Origin: Dimargaris cristalligena
Lineage: Eukaryota > Kickxellomycota > Dimargaritomycetes > Dimargaritales > Dimargaritaceae
DNA: 48,949 bases
NCBI GenBank assembly: GCA_027576995.1
Contig: JANBQC010000165.1
Span: forward strand, 1-48,949
Reading direction: 5' to 3'
Below the pieces are notes generated by a model, which did no database searches, had not been told where the DNA came from, and saw only the letters and a list, made by a program, of their open reading frames with translations. A program made the position numbers and the translations under genes. This document shows positions 36,833-48,949 of the stretch, in pieces. Within the stretch, counting starts at the first letter, position 1, and every line of letters begins with the position of its first letter.

Positions 36833-39800
36833 ACAACGGCCACGCCTCCACCGCATATAGCCTACCAGCTGGTACCAAAGGGTATAACCACCCCTTTCGG
36901 CTGCCTTTTCGGAAATCTGATACTTTTCCTCTTGATCCGTCCATGTCATGGGTGGGATTTAACCCCATTTGTCTATTTTCGTCACGCCAACGGACCGTTC
37001 AAAGCTTCTTTTATTTGATCAGTCTATAGCTCGACTAATCCGCATATTTACTTGGCATTTTGTTTTATCCGCCTGCCACGGATTGGTACGTTATACCGAA
37101 ACACTCGCAATACCCCCATTGCTCAAGAGTGAAAGCGAACCATCGTAAAGCGCAGATAATAATAACCCAACGAAGTAGGTAGTGGCAAATCATAATAGCA
37201 AACTACTACCGGCTGTAGATTCCATTCCGTACATACTCGGGTTCCCGTGTCTCAGCATCACCGCCGCCGCCACCATTAACATCGTCCACTCACCAAATGG
37301 CCCATTCTACCGAACTGATTGTGTTCCGGCTGGTGCATGCTCTACGATGAGTGGTTAGAGGAAATGAAGATAGTCTATAATCCCACTCGTCAGGGGTCGT
37401 GGGTGGCCTGGGGGGAGAGTGAACTATACCGATTACACTTCATTATGCACGACTACTGTTAGATAGTATCTCCCCTAAGCCAGTCCGAGTGCAACTACAC
37501 TAACCGTACCCGGGAATTGATACGCCATTTGTTTCATATAGCATACTATCCGGGTTAAAGGTCCCAAGTGTGGCCGACAAACCCTGAAACATTTGGGATG
37601 ACAGTGCATTAAGGGGAGGCATGAGCTGACCAGTCAGGCTGCACCCAAACTAACTGGCATGTACTCTCATTCCACTCTGCACCCTACCTCTATCGCTAGT
37701 TAAACCGCACCGAGGACATTCAACATCGGTCTCCCACTGTCAATGGCATCACCGCCATGATCATCATTCGGATGCCTCCTTAATAGCCACCCAGTATAAC
37801 CCAACAGCGAGGCAGTCAAAGTGCAAAACGGGAGGGGTGAGAAGGAGGGAGGGGAGGTTAACACTTCACCATCGGATCTTCGGTAATGTCGTCCACTAAA
37901 TTAAATACTCTTACACTTTTACATTGGCTGAAACTCTACTTGAATTTCAGACCGTTTTTCAGCTGCATGACATCCCCTTCACTGTGCAGCTTGTTTCACA
38001 AATCACGTTCTTTTCAAGGAAATATAATAATGACTGGATACTTAGATGTGCCGAGTCGAATGCCTGGTTTGAGCGGATTCCTCGTTTGTTTACCCCCCTT
38101 CTTTATTACCATTTTGAAATTGTTGGGGTGATTTAATCGACTCCCTAATGAGGGTAGATTTAATATATACCCTGTTGGCGGAGCGGGACGGGCCCCAAAC
38201 TATCGGCCGACGCAGTAGGAGAATGGAAACAAGTGGGTAATAAGATCACCCATTATTAACTCCATCCACCCCTGTCCAGTATTTGGGGGCTAATCCACGG
38301 CCAGTGGTGGTGGATATGGTCCATTTGTTTGATAGGGTATAAATAAGCTCTCACATTCCGTACCTGGACCCATCGGTTGCCACTCGACTTTAATTTTTAA
38401 GGTAATAATCTACCCGATTATCCAACGTCGCCCAATTTGCTAGTAGTAATTTAATCTTTTCGGCATACACCACTGTTTCCCCTCTCTCGATTCCACACCC
38501 CCATTCTAATTTTCATTTTCTCTATTATTTATTTATTCGATACACCGAGCTTGAGAGCGACATTGACTTACATTCATCTATACATTCAAGTATCCCTCAA
38601 CCCTTCGATATTTCCACTTGTACAATATAGACCATCGGATCCTCCAGGAATCGACCCGTTCACACACCCACACCTATACCCACAGCCCTACTGAGCTTGT
38701 GACTTCTTCAACTCGGCAGAGTTACCACTTGGTCCCCGTCCTTGTTTTCCGGAAACCTACCCAGGTCACGCGGGCTACCACGGGCTCGTTATTAATCGTA
38801 TCACAGGTTTCGTTATACCCCCACTCCGTAGTATTCGGTATATGCGCCTAGTAAACTTACTGGGACGTATCTATCAATAAGCACTATCCGTGTTGGAAAA
38901 AATATAAAGGGCAAAGGCAGGTACTTATAGCCTGGGAATAGCCCTACGGTCCCGAGACTTTTTGAATGTAAGTAGAATTGGATCCCCCCCTTGGTGGAGC
39001 GGCTCCGTCCGTCACCGGCCTTCTTGCGCCCAGGGACAGGTGGGTGATTTGGACCATCGGTGGATCGCATTGTCACTCCCGTAACGCTCCATAGGAGTGA
39101 ACTATGGAGAAGGAGTTGCGCGGCTCCTTGTATGGCCAAACCCCAGTGGCAAAATCGAGAGCCCCTGTCCGCCCTTATTGAAATATAGCCTGGGCCCCGC
39201 GGGCCTTTTATTAACTAATCAACCATGGATGTGTCTCATCCGCCCCTGATCAGAGTGTATACAAGTCGGCTCGCCGTTTCTCTGGGGCTATAAAATCAGT
39301 GCACTCATTATTTACTAACCTACACACAGACCACCCTCATTCCATCACACCTCTTCTCCACTTTTCAATATAATATACCCGAATTTATTATACGTGCATC
39401 GTAGCTCCCCAAATACCTCCGACTAAGATTATTTTAGACTCCGCACCCACCCCCAATACAATTTGATCACTTGGCACCATTTAATTACCAACAACACGTG
39501 CCCACTCATCCATACTTTTTTTATTCTTAGGTAAGAAATCCATTAAGCTGGTTTCGTCCCGCCATAGCCACATCCTGTGCCACACTGCAATTCAGAAATG
39601 ATAAATCTTATCCCCATTCCCGGAGATACGGAGCGGGAAAATGGCGGAGGCGATGGCAGTATCAACATCAGTATCAGCAGCGTGGCACTGCCGCTCCCCT
39701 CCCCGAGCTGCTAACCCAGCCAACCCGAAATGGTATCAAAGTAATCCACGGCCTTGATAGATACGGAGGGAGTAGATATATAGGGTCGGTTGTGCAAGTC

Positions 39801-41370
39801 CGAACACTGGCTTGTTTCTATCCGACCATACCTATACTCATAGCCATACACTTCATATTCCATTTCCCTATCTAAAGAGTTCCCCACCGCCCAGGTTGGT
39901 TCGCCTGACCCTTTTTCTGACTGCCATTCCCCGACTTTCACATGTCCAAGTAGAGGTCGTGACAAGCGTTAGCCATTGGCGACCCCATTCGCTTCCTTGG
40001 CTCCATTTCGTGCAACCCCCCCCCCTCCCCCGCTCTCCCCCCCCCTAGCCCAGCTGCCAGCGAAACATTCACCTCCACCACCTTTCCCTTCCCTAGTTCG
40101 CTTGAAAGCCGCGGCGCTTGGCCTACTGTGACATTCCGTAAGTACATGTTCCACCTTGTATCCCACGACACTGCACCACCATAGGCCAACTTAAGCTGCA
40201 TCCAAATGGATGGCCCAGCTCCACTATCCGCCACACCCCTCTCGGTATCAGTCGCCCAATCCCATTCTCATTTATTGCTTCTGCGGCTCACCCAGTGCCA
40301 TCTGCCGGGGGTGCCTTTGACATTGAAGCAGCACGATCCGCTCCTGCATTGTCCGTCCTACGTAGTATTATGGAATGCGAATGCCCCTTGGGCCAGAGCT
40401 ATACTGGACTTGGCTGGGTTAGTTGCGGCCAAGTCTAACTTGGGCTACGGAAGCGTGGGGCACTTTTATTTGGATACAATATTTATATACAGCCACCTCA
40501 TTGCTACTTTATATTGGTCGGGAACGGTAAGGGGGTGGAGAACGGGGGTGAGTAAAAAAAAGGACGAGGGTAACACCACTTGACAAAAATAGGCCGTATA
40601 TTGGACCAGGTGTGCTGCGTTTCAACTGGATTCCCACTGGTATATGGAGTTGATGAAACGCACCCACCACCACTACTTTCGCCCAACCCCCCCCTGCTGT
40701 AGTTTCAAGGCAGAGTGCGGGACTTTACCCCCAACTATGTATCCGATCCGAAACACGCCCTCCCCCGTCCTCTTTTTTCTCTCGGTCTGGATCTCTCCCA
40801 CCCCTCTCATTCTTAGTATTACGCTTGCTCTCCTTACTTTTCCCCCCACCATTATTACCACTTGCAGTTTGGCTGCTGTGCAGCTGTATGGTGTCTGGTA
40901 GTATGCGATATAGTCTGTGGCGGGTATACAAGGGCTACTGTGGATGGAGCCACACTATGAATATTCCTAGATATGGTTTACACAACTTAGGTGTATCAAA
41001 TCTCCCAATTAGGGACCGGGCCGCTGCTTCACCGTAGCCACCTCCATTGATCATCGGACTCGGGCTGACCCTATCACCATGGAGACCATATATATATCTC
41101 TGACACGCACTGTCATACTTACTTCCCTAAATCTCTGCCTCATATATAAATTCTTCCTCATTGCACCCCCATCCCCCATATGTATATATATACCCGTTCC
41201 ATCGATTTTTCCGCATCGCCGCGCCCACTCGTGCATTATAATATTCCAAATCCCCCGCCCTAGCCCCTCTCTCACATTCATACTATGGCCATCAACCTAA
41301 TACATTGATATAGTCAACTCTCCTCCCCCATAACTCAGCTATTCAACTCCCCCTCCTCCTCATTACTGCT

Positions 41371-41616
41371 GCATATATTAACCCGGCTTCTCCCTCCCCT
41401 CATTTATCTTACCCACCTACCTACTCGACCCCGCCACTCTTGTTCAGCTTAAACCTCCTCCCAGATAATTTACCTTGACTATATTGTGGCATTGAACCCA
41501 GCCCTCGGCTACCTTTCTCTCTCTATCATTCGCCACTTATCTTTCTGCACCTGCCATAATATTTCATTATCACCTCTCTCCCCTTCCCCTCGTTCATTAA
41601 TCACCGATTGACCAGC
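41371..41616 (+). promoter_or_regulatory. Promoter and leader of the ABC transporter gene
   Basis: A TATATTA box at 41374-41380 lies about 240 bp ahead of the start at 41617, followed by a pyrimidine-rich leader. No metal-responsive element was identified. Confidence 0.35.
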
Positions 41617-44600
41617 ATGACCTTGCCATCGATAACAACCTGGCATACATTTTTCGACCGCCTGGGTACCATGGATATGCATCGTGACGCCCTGATCGTG
41701 TATCTACTTCTGCCTTCTGTACTTATCGCCTTTGATTTGGTCATTAGTCTCATACGTGGATCCCGCCGCCTGCTACAATCAAGGCGGGCTTCCTACGCCA
41801 CCCGATGTGGTTACACAGTTCTGCCCGCTGCCAATCATTCGGGTGCGGTGTACTATTCATTTTTCGGCAATAATAATTCAGTTGCCACGAACCCCATCGC
41901 TCCCTATGGTAAGTAATGATTTAATATTCTAGTTTCAAGCTTGGATTGATCCAAAGAAGTCCGGCCGCCAATGAATACCAACGCGCTTAGTTGCTTGATT
42001 TCTTTATTTCCCCCTTCCGAAGTACGTGTTCAATGGAGGCTACCATTAGTTGGTTTTGTACAACTTGCCCATTATTCTTTCTTCCACCCATCTCTCTCTA
42101 TATTCTTTCCGGATATCCTGGCCCATCAGTAAAAGGTGGACGTCTACTTTTTTTGCATGTGGCATTCCCTACTATTAGCGGAGTGTTTTACCGCCATACT
42201 TCCGGCCTGTTTCTATTTTGGCCCACCTAACATGCAGTTGGTGTGTATTGACCTGGCTCGGCATGAGATGGCTGTGCACCAGTTGCCCGCTGCTTGCGGC
42301 TGCAGCACTCCGTCATTTCTAAATTCGGTAGACCCACTTCGGTACACTACACCTCTGTCCCCACCGCAGCCACACACGAAGGTGGGGGGGCTTTTTTTCT
42401 TTTTCAGAAAGCGGGGGGGGGCGGGTATGTCAAGTAGGGGGAGGAGCAACTCGGTGCCATTATGTTCCCCCAAACATTTCCTTCCCGCATTGATGTGGCG
42501 ATTTTGGCCAAGCTGACTACTTTGTGACAGGGTCCCCACGGATGATTTTGCCAATATACACCTCCCATCGTGTACCTTTCTATTTATTTTTTTGATCCTT
42601 ATCATTTTTTTTGTCGTTATTGGCTGATGGGAGCGCAGCAGCAAGTGATCACTTCCACTCGCCTGCAATACTTTCTTTGGGAGTTAGGGACTGGCCTGTG
42701 ATTTATTCGAGCTGGTCGGAGAGTTGAGGGTTTATGCGTACCAGTAGCACCTGGAAGCCTGGGCCTAAACTCACCTACAGCTGTTTCAAATACCAAGCTG
42801 TGGTCTCTGTTCCCTAAAGGATTGTCTATTGCTGTGTATCATTTCGTCCCTCCCAGCATTTTCCCATATGCCCAGCCTAGTCCTCCCTATATATACGTTG
42901 TATAGATGTTTCCATTCTTGACTAAACGGTGCCCTTCTAGTGCAGTGTATGTCTCATTGGAGCGCTTCCTCTTCCCCCCTACCACGCCCATCATCCGCCT
43001 TCTGGCTTGTTTCCTACACTGAGTGTGCCCATTGCCATATGAAAGTCACTTTTGTGACTTACGTAGGCGAATTACAGCCATTCAGGTAGAGAGCTAGAGA
43101 GAGAAAATGTGTGATAGCGTGGGGATTATGTGAAGCTGGTCCACTGGGGCATATTATGGTTCTTTTGTGTTTCAGGTTGATTCTTTTCTGTGGCCAGTTG
43201 GGAGAGGCAATCCTAACGTATCGTTCTCCCTCCCCCTTCTCTCTTTCCTCCCCTCCCAGTCGTTCCAATGTTCTCAATCGAAAATGAAGTGGATTGGATT
43301 AGATTGAGTTGGGCTGCTGGATACTTACTTCACTTATTTGGTCTATTCCCAATATGGCGCATGGGGTGCAAACCCGGCTGCGTCGCTTCTACCTTCACCG
43401 TACTTTTCTGCTTTCCATCCTTCACCATTAATAGCTGGTTTCCTATCTAGTGCTCTGCCAGTGTGTTTTATTCCAGAACCAAACATGGCTGTTGGAGAAA
43501 ACCTTGACTTCATTACTACATTTTGGGACTGGTGAGCCACTGCCACTACTGCGCAAAGCCACACTAAGTTTAATATTATTACCTACCTCCTGGTTAAACC
43601 TTAAACCCCGGTGCGCTACTGTTCATTGATTTTCCCACGTTGGGGATTTGCACCGCACCTCCATCCCAGTTGGGCCATTACAATCACCTGGTTTTTTTGC
43701 AGTGAATACATCAATGGCTTGGCTTATAATGGACTATCCCCAAATTATTAATGTGGGAGCATGTCGTGTTCTCTTTTTGGTAGGCCCCGTTGATTGTTTT
43801 TCCAACAGACCCCATTATTTAGGCTACGCTTTCAGACGAGTCTTCCGACTATCAATCGGGTGCCGTTCACTCATTCATCTTAGGTGTCCTTCTCTGTTCT
43901 TCAATTCACGCTTGAAACTATTATTATTTTTTCTTCCAGATCCAAGTGCAGTGCTTGGTTCACAGCCGCTGGTGATTCGATATGTGTTGGGCTGAACTTC
44001 CAGATTCCGCTCTTTGCCCAGTGAATACACCCATCCGGCCTCGCACGCTTCATTGCTAATACTAACTATATTTTTATATTGTCACATTGATTTATCCCTT
44101 GGCTATATATGTATATATACTTCTTTCCATAATTGGTATTACTCCATTGTCATCGGCGACTTCCCTTCCCCCATAATCCGCCCGCGATCGCATACATATA
44201 GGTCCTAATGGCGGTTATTCGTATTTTCACCAAGCGCCCAATAACAGTGCCGTCCGGCGCATACGCGGAGCCATCAAGCTCGCGGTTCTTTACTTCGACT
44301 TGATCATTACGCTGTTTCTGGTAGCCATATACCAGGATAAGTACACGCTTGAAACAGAGCGAGGTATCTTGAACCTGATCTTGACCAGCCAGGTGATGCG
44401 GGTATTCGCTTGGGTTTGGTTCCTTATCTTGTTTCGGCCAAGTCCCCACTCGGTACCCGTTTCGCTTCTGGGCCAGGAGTCGGCGTACCACGTCCTATCA
44501 TGGTGCACTTCGGTTGTGTACACTTCGGTCACCGGGGTAGCCCTGTTCGGCCTAGCTCCGGCCTTTGCCGTCATCCCCAACTCTCTATTCGTGACGGGTC

Positions 44601-46957
44601 TATTTTTCGTCCAGACTGTGGTGCTAACTACGCTGCTCCTGTCGGATCTTGCCTACCAGCGAGTATGCCGCCGGCACCAGCGTGAATTCGAAGCCACCCT
44701 TATAGACCGGGAGTGTGCCCCTACGTCGTCCGCCTCCTCATCGGCCGATGACCATACCTCCGTTACATCCGGCGGCGGTCCTCCCTCCACTAGCTTTGCT
44801 TCCGAAGCCCAGATTCGTAACCCCACCGTCAAGTTTAAGCCCGATATTCCACCCATGTCGCTCTCCGACTTTTTCGCCCGATTGAGCCAACTGGCCCCGT
44901 TCCTGTTCCCTCACCAACTGCCGCGCTCTAATTACATTTACATCGCCCTCTGTTTCGCCATGCTGGCCCTCGGCCGGTGGGTCAATATACTGGTCCCTAC
45001 TCAGTATAAAAACGTGGTCAATAATATCACTGACCATACTCTGGTCTCCGCCGATGTAGTGGCCTTTGTCCTACTGAAGGTACTCCAAGGGGACATTGGG
45101 CTGCTTCAGACGGTGCATGACTTCTGCTGGACACCGGTGTCCCAGTTTACCACCCGGGCCGTGGCGGTACGGATTTTCACCCATCTCCATAGCCTCCCGC
45201 TCGAGTTCCACACCAACCGCAAGACAGGTGAAATTCTCCGCATCCAGGACCGCGGTGTATCCAGTATCGAGTCCCTCCTGTCCAGCATCCTGTTCAAAAT
45301 TCTACCCACAGTGGCCGACATCACCATTGCGTGCTTCTACTTCAGCTTTCATTTTGACCTCTATTTCGGGGGTATTGTGATTCTGACCATGACCGCCTAC
45401 ATCGCCAGCACCATAATCCTAACCGAGTGGCATAAACAGCACCGTCGTCGGAGCAACAACTACGACAACGAAATGGAAGCCAAGGCCGTTGATTCGCTAC
45501 TTAACCACGAGACGGTCAAGCACAATAATGCGGAGGTCTTCGAGGTGCGGGTGTATGCCGAAGCGATGCAAAAGTACCAGTCAGCGGAGTGGATGAATGT
45601 GGTATCACTCAACGTGCTCCGGTCGGTCCAGAACTGCTCCATGCAGATTGGAATGCTCATTGGCTGTTTGCTGTGCACCCGGCGTATTATGAGTGGCGAC
45701 ATGACAGTGGGCGACTTTGTCCTGTATCTGGCCTATCTCAACCAAATGTACGCCCCCCTGAACTGGTTTGGCAACTCCTACCGGCTGATTCAGAAGAACT
45801 TTGTGGATATGGAGCGGATGCTGGAGGTACTGGCAGAGGCCCCCGAGTGCACCGATGCCAGGGGTGATGATCCATCGGAGCGTGAAGGGTCGGCCGAAGG
45901 GGAGAATACTGCCACCGCTTGCCTGATTGATCTGGACGATAGCCACGCCCAGTTGGGGCCAGTCGGCTGCTTCCCACCTACGCAAGCGTACCCTAACCTG
46001 CCCATCACCACTTTCAACCACCTGACGACACACTCCACGTTAACCCCCGGGGGCCTTTCGGACCAAGTACAGGGCGACATTGAGTTCCGACATGTCACCT
46101 TCTACTATAATGACCACGTCCCCATCCTCAAGGACGTGTCGTTCAAGGTACCCGCCGGATCTACCGTGGCCCTAGTTGGACCCTCAGGCAGCGGCAAGAG
46201 TACCATTCTGAAACTGCTCTACCGGTTCTACGAACCCACCGCCGGTGAGATTACGCTGGATGGTCGCAATATTCGGGATCTGAGTCCCAGGCGCCTCCGT
46301 AGCCACTTAGGCATGGTACCCCAAGACACCACCCTCTTCAACGATACCATCCGGTTTAATATCCAGTACGGTCAGGCGGGCGCGGGTTTTGACGCGGTTA
46401 GCCTTTCCGAAATCGAGGAATCAGCTCGGTCGGCCCAGATCCACCACAAGATCATTTCCCTGCCGGAGGGCTACGAGACGCGGGTGGGTGAGCGCGGAGC
46501 CCGTCTAAGCGGGGGTGAGCGCCAGCGGATTGCCATTGCTCGTACGATCCTCAAGAACCCGCGGGTGGTTTTATTGGACGAAGCCACGTCGGCCCTGGAT
46601 ACCTACACGGAGCTCAAGATTCAGTCGGCGCTGCAAACCATGACCCAAAACCGCACCACTCTAATTGTCGCCCACCGACTGTCTACCGTCATCCACGCTG
46701 ACCTCATCCTGGTTATCAAGGACGGACATATCGTCGAACGTGGCTCGCATGCTGAATTGCTTACTGACTCCGAGGGGGTTTATTTCCAACTCTGGATGAC
46801 CCAGCTGCGGGAGGACCAGGAGCTGACCACGCATTATTACAATGCAGCAGCGGCGGCCGCCCGTGAGGCTGCGACGGCTCTGCAAACCGGTCTTGATTCC
46901 GGCGTCGATGAGGTGTCCAGTACGAGTGTGTCAACGGACTCGGAAAGTTACGAGTGA
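41617..46957 (+). CDS. HMT1/ABCB6-type half ABC transporter
   Basis: Membrane exporter of the HMT1/ABCB6 type. In fission yeast, relatives move thiol-metal complexes into the vacuole; in animals they move porphyrins or related substrates. Exons 41617-41908 and 44202-46957 give 1015 aa. An N-terminal TMD0 (about residues 1-240), starting with YLLLPSVLIAFDLVISLI in exon 1 and continuing with four hydrophobic segments in exon 2, precedes the ABC membrane domain (about 310-600). The nucleotide-binding domain has Walker A GPSGSGKST (about 757), signature LSGGERQR (866), Walker B VVLLDEATSALD (Asp890) and the H-loop IVAHRLSTV. Around residues 610-700 is a long acidic/Ser-rich insertion before the NBD. 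One NBD means it must dimerise. The exon join (PYG|PNGGYSYF) is in phase but spans a 2293 nt intron, so exon 1 is less certain than exon 2. Confidence 0.88.
41909..44201 (+). other. Unusually long first intron of the ABC transporter
   Basis: The donor GTAAGT is at 41909 and the acceptor ATATAG ends at 44201. At 2293 nt it is five or more times longer than any other intron in this window. It contains G-rich runs near 42384 and 42411. No frame inside it matches a known protein. An inserted element or an unrecognised nested gene is possible. Confidence 0.5.
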
Positions 46958-48949
46958 GTGGACTGGTCCGTGGGTTAGTTGGAAGACTCTGGTCGTAGCC
47001 GGCCTCCGTCCGCTCTAAGTTTGGGGTTAATTTTCTTATTTGGAACAAAGTGGAGGTTAAATGTAGGTTAACTTCCCAGCATATTTAGAGAAATTGGGAT
47101 TGATTTGCCATATTTGCTAATTAAGCTGCATACACGGATGATCTAGTTTTCGATGGGTGATGGAAGCTACTGGGTTTTATCTTCCATGCGTTTGCCCAGG
47201 TGTTTGAACCTCGTCCTTCTGTTGCCAAGACTGTTTTATCATCACTACAGCCCTTCATCCGTTTTATTCCGCCGCTAGCTGTAGCGGGTCCCGTTGCCTA
47301 TTCCTGGCTTAGTTCTGTTGTTAGTTTATTCCCGCCCCCCTTCCCATCAAGCCACATGCGTTATTATTATTATTATATTCCAAACCAAAAAAGAGGTTAT
47401 ATATTGTTGGGGATTTTTTTATATCTCTTCACCATGTGATACACACCACCATTCGTCTACCATCAATGTATTTTTGTACAATTATTGCACCTGAGTATTC
47501 AATAAATATCTAGTCATCATATAAGTATTGTGATCGCCTGTAGTAGATGTAGAGTAATTCCCGGTGATAAGGCAATACCAATGCCAGCGAGTTGGCCGCA
47601 GTGTGCTCATGCTAACAGGATTGGACAGACAGATGGAGCTGTTTAACTGGGAGTTTTGCTGCTGAACATAGTAATTTGAATTCCTATTATTGAAAGGTGT
47701 TTTTGTAGTTATATGGGGTGGTGTGCTCTGGTTTCTTTAACTCATGGCCAGCCGACCAAGTAGCTGCAAAAATAATCCATCAAATTATAACAATGATTGA
47801 AAAAAAAAAAATACCTCCCCACTCTCTCAGAAGGGTCACACATACACCAAGTGTACGAGGATGATCTCTTGGTTCTTTTCCCTTTGGGTACCCCCCAACC
47901 ATCCTGGTCCCACAACTCTAATCCACTAGGTTCCATTTTGGGAGCTGGTAGTATAAATAGCGGACCTCCCCCGACCCCCCACTGATTCGATACTAATCTT
48001 GGATCATACCATAGATTGCAACTACTTATATAGTACAATACACGTGATGATGATTGTGTACCCACGTGACATCTCCGCTGCTATAGCCGATGTTGGGTTA
48101 CCGTTTGTAGCGGGGAGACCAGTTCATTCATAGCTTATGGGGTGAACAGGTCCCTGTGAGGTAAAACCGTCGGTGGTGGATGGATCGATAATGCGCCTAG
48201 ATATCTGAGCGTGCATTGTATTCTACTATAAGTAGTTGCACCCCCCCCTTCTATCATTTTAAACAACAAATAATCAATCAATCAATTAATTCATTATAAT
48301 CATATATTTATATATATATGTATATTATGGCCTGGTCTACTATCTTATTAGTGGATTTGCAGTTCGCCTCTTCTGTATTTCCGATGACTGGAATTAATAA
48401 CTTTCAATTTTAAGGGAGTATAAGGAGACGTGGTCTTCGCGTTAGCTTCTTGATACGATGCCGGAGGATAAGTCAAGGCTACCGAAACTGATTTTCATCT
48501 GGTCCCGGGGCTTAGTCATAACGCCTAAATGTATTTATAAACTAGATCATTGTTCTTGTATAGCTTAGATATAATACTGTAGAGCTCGTGGAGAATACGA
48601 TAATAGCGGGGAATTAATTGGCTGCCTAGTGCTGAGAGATGAGGGATTGTTTAGTTACTAGTAGTAGTTTAAATGGGGCCTCCTTTTCCTATATATACTC
48701 TTTGTCCGACCTGGACCAGTAGGGCGGCGCTTAGCTTAGTATGCTGCCATTGAGATGTGCCGCTTTCTTCCTTCCCATGCGGTAAGTAGCGAATGGATGA
48801 GGTGCATAGGAGGGCAAAGAGGTTTTGCTATATAGCTACCACCAACCAATGTTACTGCAGCTATTGGTAACGTTTCCTCCCTTCACATCTCTCTACTATT
48901 GCTGATATCTATATATATATAGATATGTATGTGTGTGGGCGTCGCAGCA
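46958..48949. other. AT-rich non-coding tail of the window
   Basis: 3' side of the ABC transporter followed by spacer. It holds two CACGTG motifs at 48041-48046 and 48063-48068, an AATC microsatellite near 48275-48290, TA-rich stretches near 48303-48320 and a palindromic GATATCTATATATATATAGATAT near 48903. No gene was recognised. Confidence 0.5.
48041..48068. promoter_or_regulatory. Pair of CACGTG (E-box) motifs
   Basis: Two perfect CACGTG hexamers, 22 bp apart (about two helical turns). In fungi such boxes bind bHLH factors like Cbf1 or Pho4. No gene start is visible nearby, so function is uncertain. Confidence 0.3.

Larger units (their letters stand above)
35296..41616. other. Gene-poor spacer, about 6.3 kb
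   Basis: Upstream sides of both the CCDC124-like gene and the ABC transporter. No frame with a recognised domain was found. It contains homopolymer C and A tracts (near 35630 and 36772), an 18-bp tandem repeat at 36788-36832, and pyrimidine-rich leader-like stretches at 38460-38640 and 41320-41610. The longest frames (about 125 codons, 40206-40583) are low in complexity or lack family features. One or more short multi-exon genes could be hidden here. Confidence 0.45.

Noticed and set aside
40206..40583. 125-codon plus-strand frame in the spacer before the ABC transporter
   Set aside because: Low similarity to anything recognisable, ends in a low-complexity A run, and no consistent splice context.
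42136..42516. 126-codon frame inside the large ABC transporter intron as an extra exon
   Set aside because: It includes a G-run-encoded low-complexity stretch, and direct joining of the two outer exons already gives a coherent TMD0 in phase.

Overview
The window reads as nuclear DNA of a fungus. It has GT-AG introns, fungal forms of housekeeping enzymes (a fused ARG5,6 arginine enzyme, an ADE4-type amidophosphoribosyltransferase, a vacuolar-type aspartyl aminopeptidase, an HMT1/ABCB6 half ABC transporter, Dcc1 and a CCDC124/Lso2-like ribosome factor), pyrimidine-rich promoters and long AT-rich spacers. The filamentous-fungus class 3 lipases resemble the Rhizomucor type, which together with the intron-poor GC-rich genes suggests an early-diverging (zygomycete-grade) lineage. 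That placement is inference; no marker here fixes a species.

Layout. 261-2416 (+): an unrecognised secreted protein with a Ser/Asp repeat. 3189-4415 (-): DCC1. 5195-7867 (+): ARG5,6. DCC1 and ARG5,6 share a divergent promoter with a Gcn4-type site. 8553-19650: an array of four secreted class 3 lipases (A-D), all on the minus strand, with nearly invariant exon lengths. Copies C and D lie in two ~2.9 kb segmental duplicates, and a tandem pair of LTR-like repeats sits between them. Lipase B carries a one-base homopolymer frameshift. 22044-24238 (+): ADE4, four exons. 24239-31003: a gene-poor spacer with microsatellites. 31004-33196 (+): aspartyl aminopeptidase, two exons. 33825-35295 (-): CCDC124-like, four exons. 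35296-41616: a second gene-poor spacer. 41617-46957 (+): HMT1/ABCB6-like ABC transporter with an exceptional 2.3 kb first intron. 46958-48949: AT-rich non-coding tail.

The most informative discovery is a family of ~142 bp inverted-repeat elements (MITEs), five copies, two of them inside introns (lipase C and ADE4). Lipase D provides a natural empty site for the lipase C copy, which shows insertion with duplication of a TA dinucleotide. A second unusual signal is a 287 bp block far upstream of lipases C and D that is almost identical between the two duplicates, although the lipase exons themselves have diverged.

The housekeeping genes are unrelated in pathway (arginine synthesis, purine synthesis, cohesion, peptide turnover, ribosome protection, metal/thiol transport). 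There is no biosynthetic cluster; the only functional cluster is the lipase array. Exon boundaries were deduced by eye from splice motifs and reading-frame continuity.
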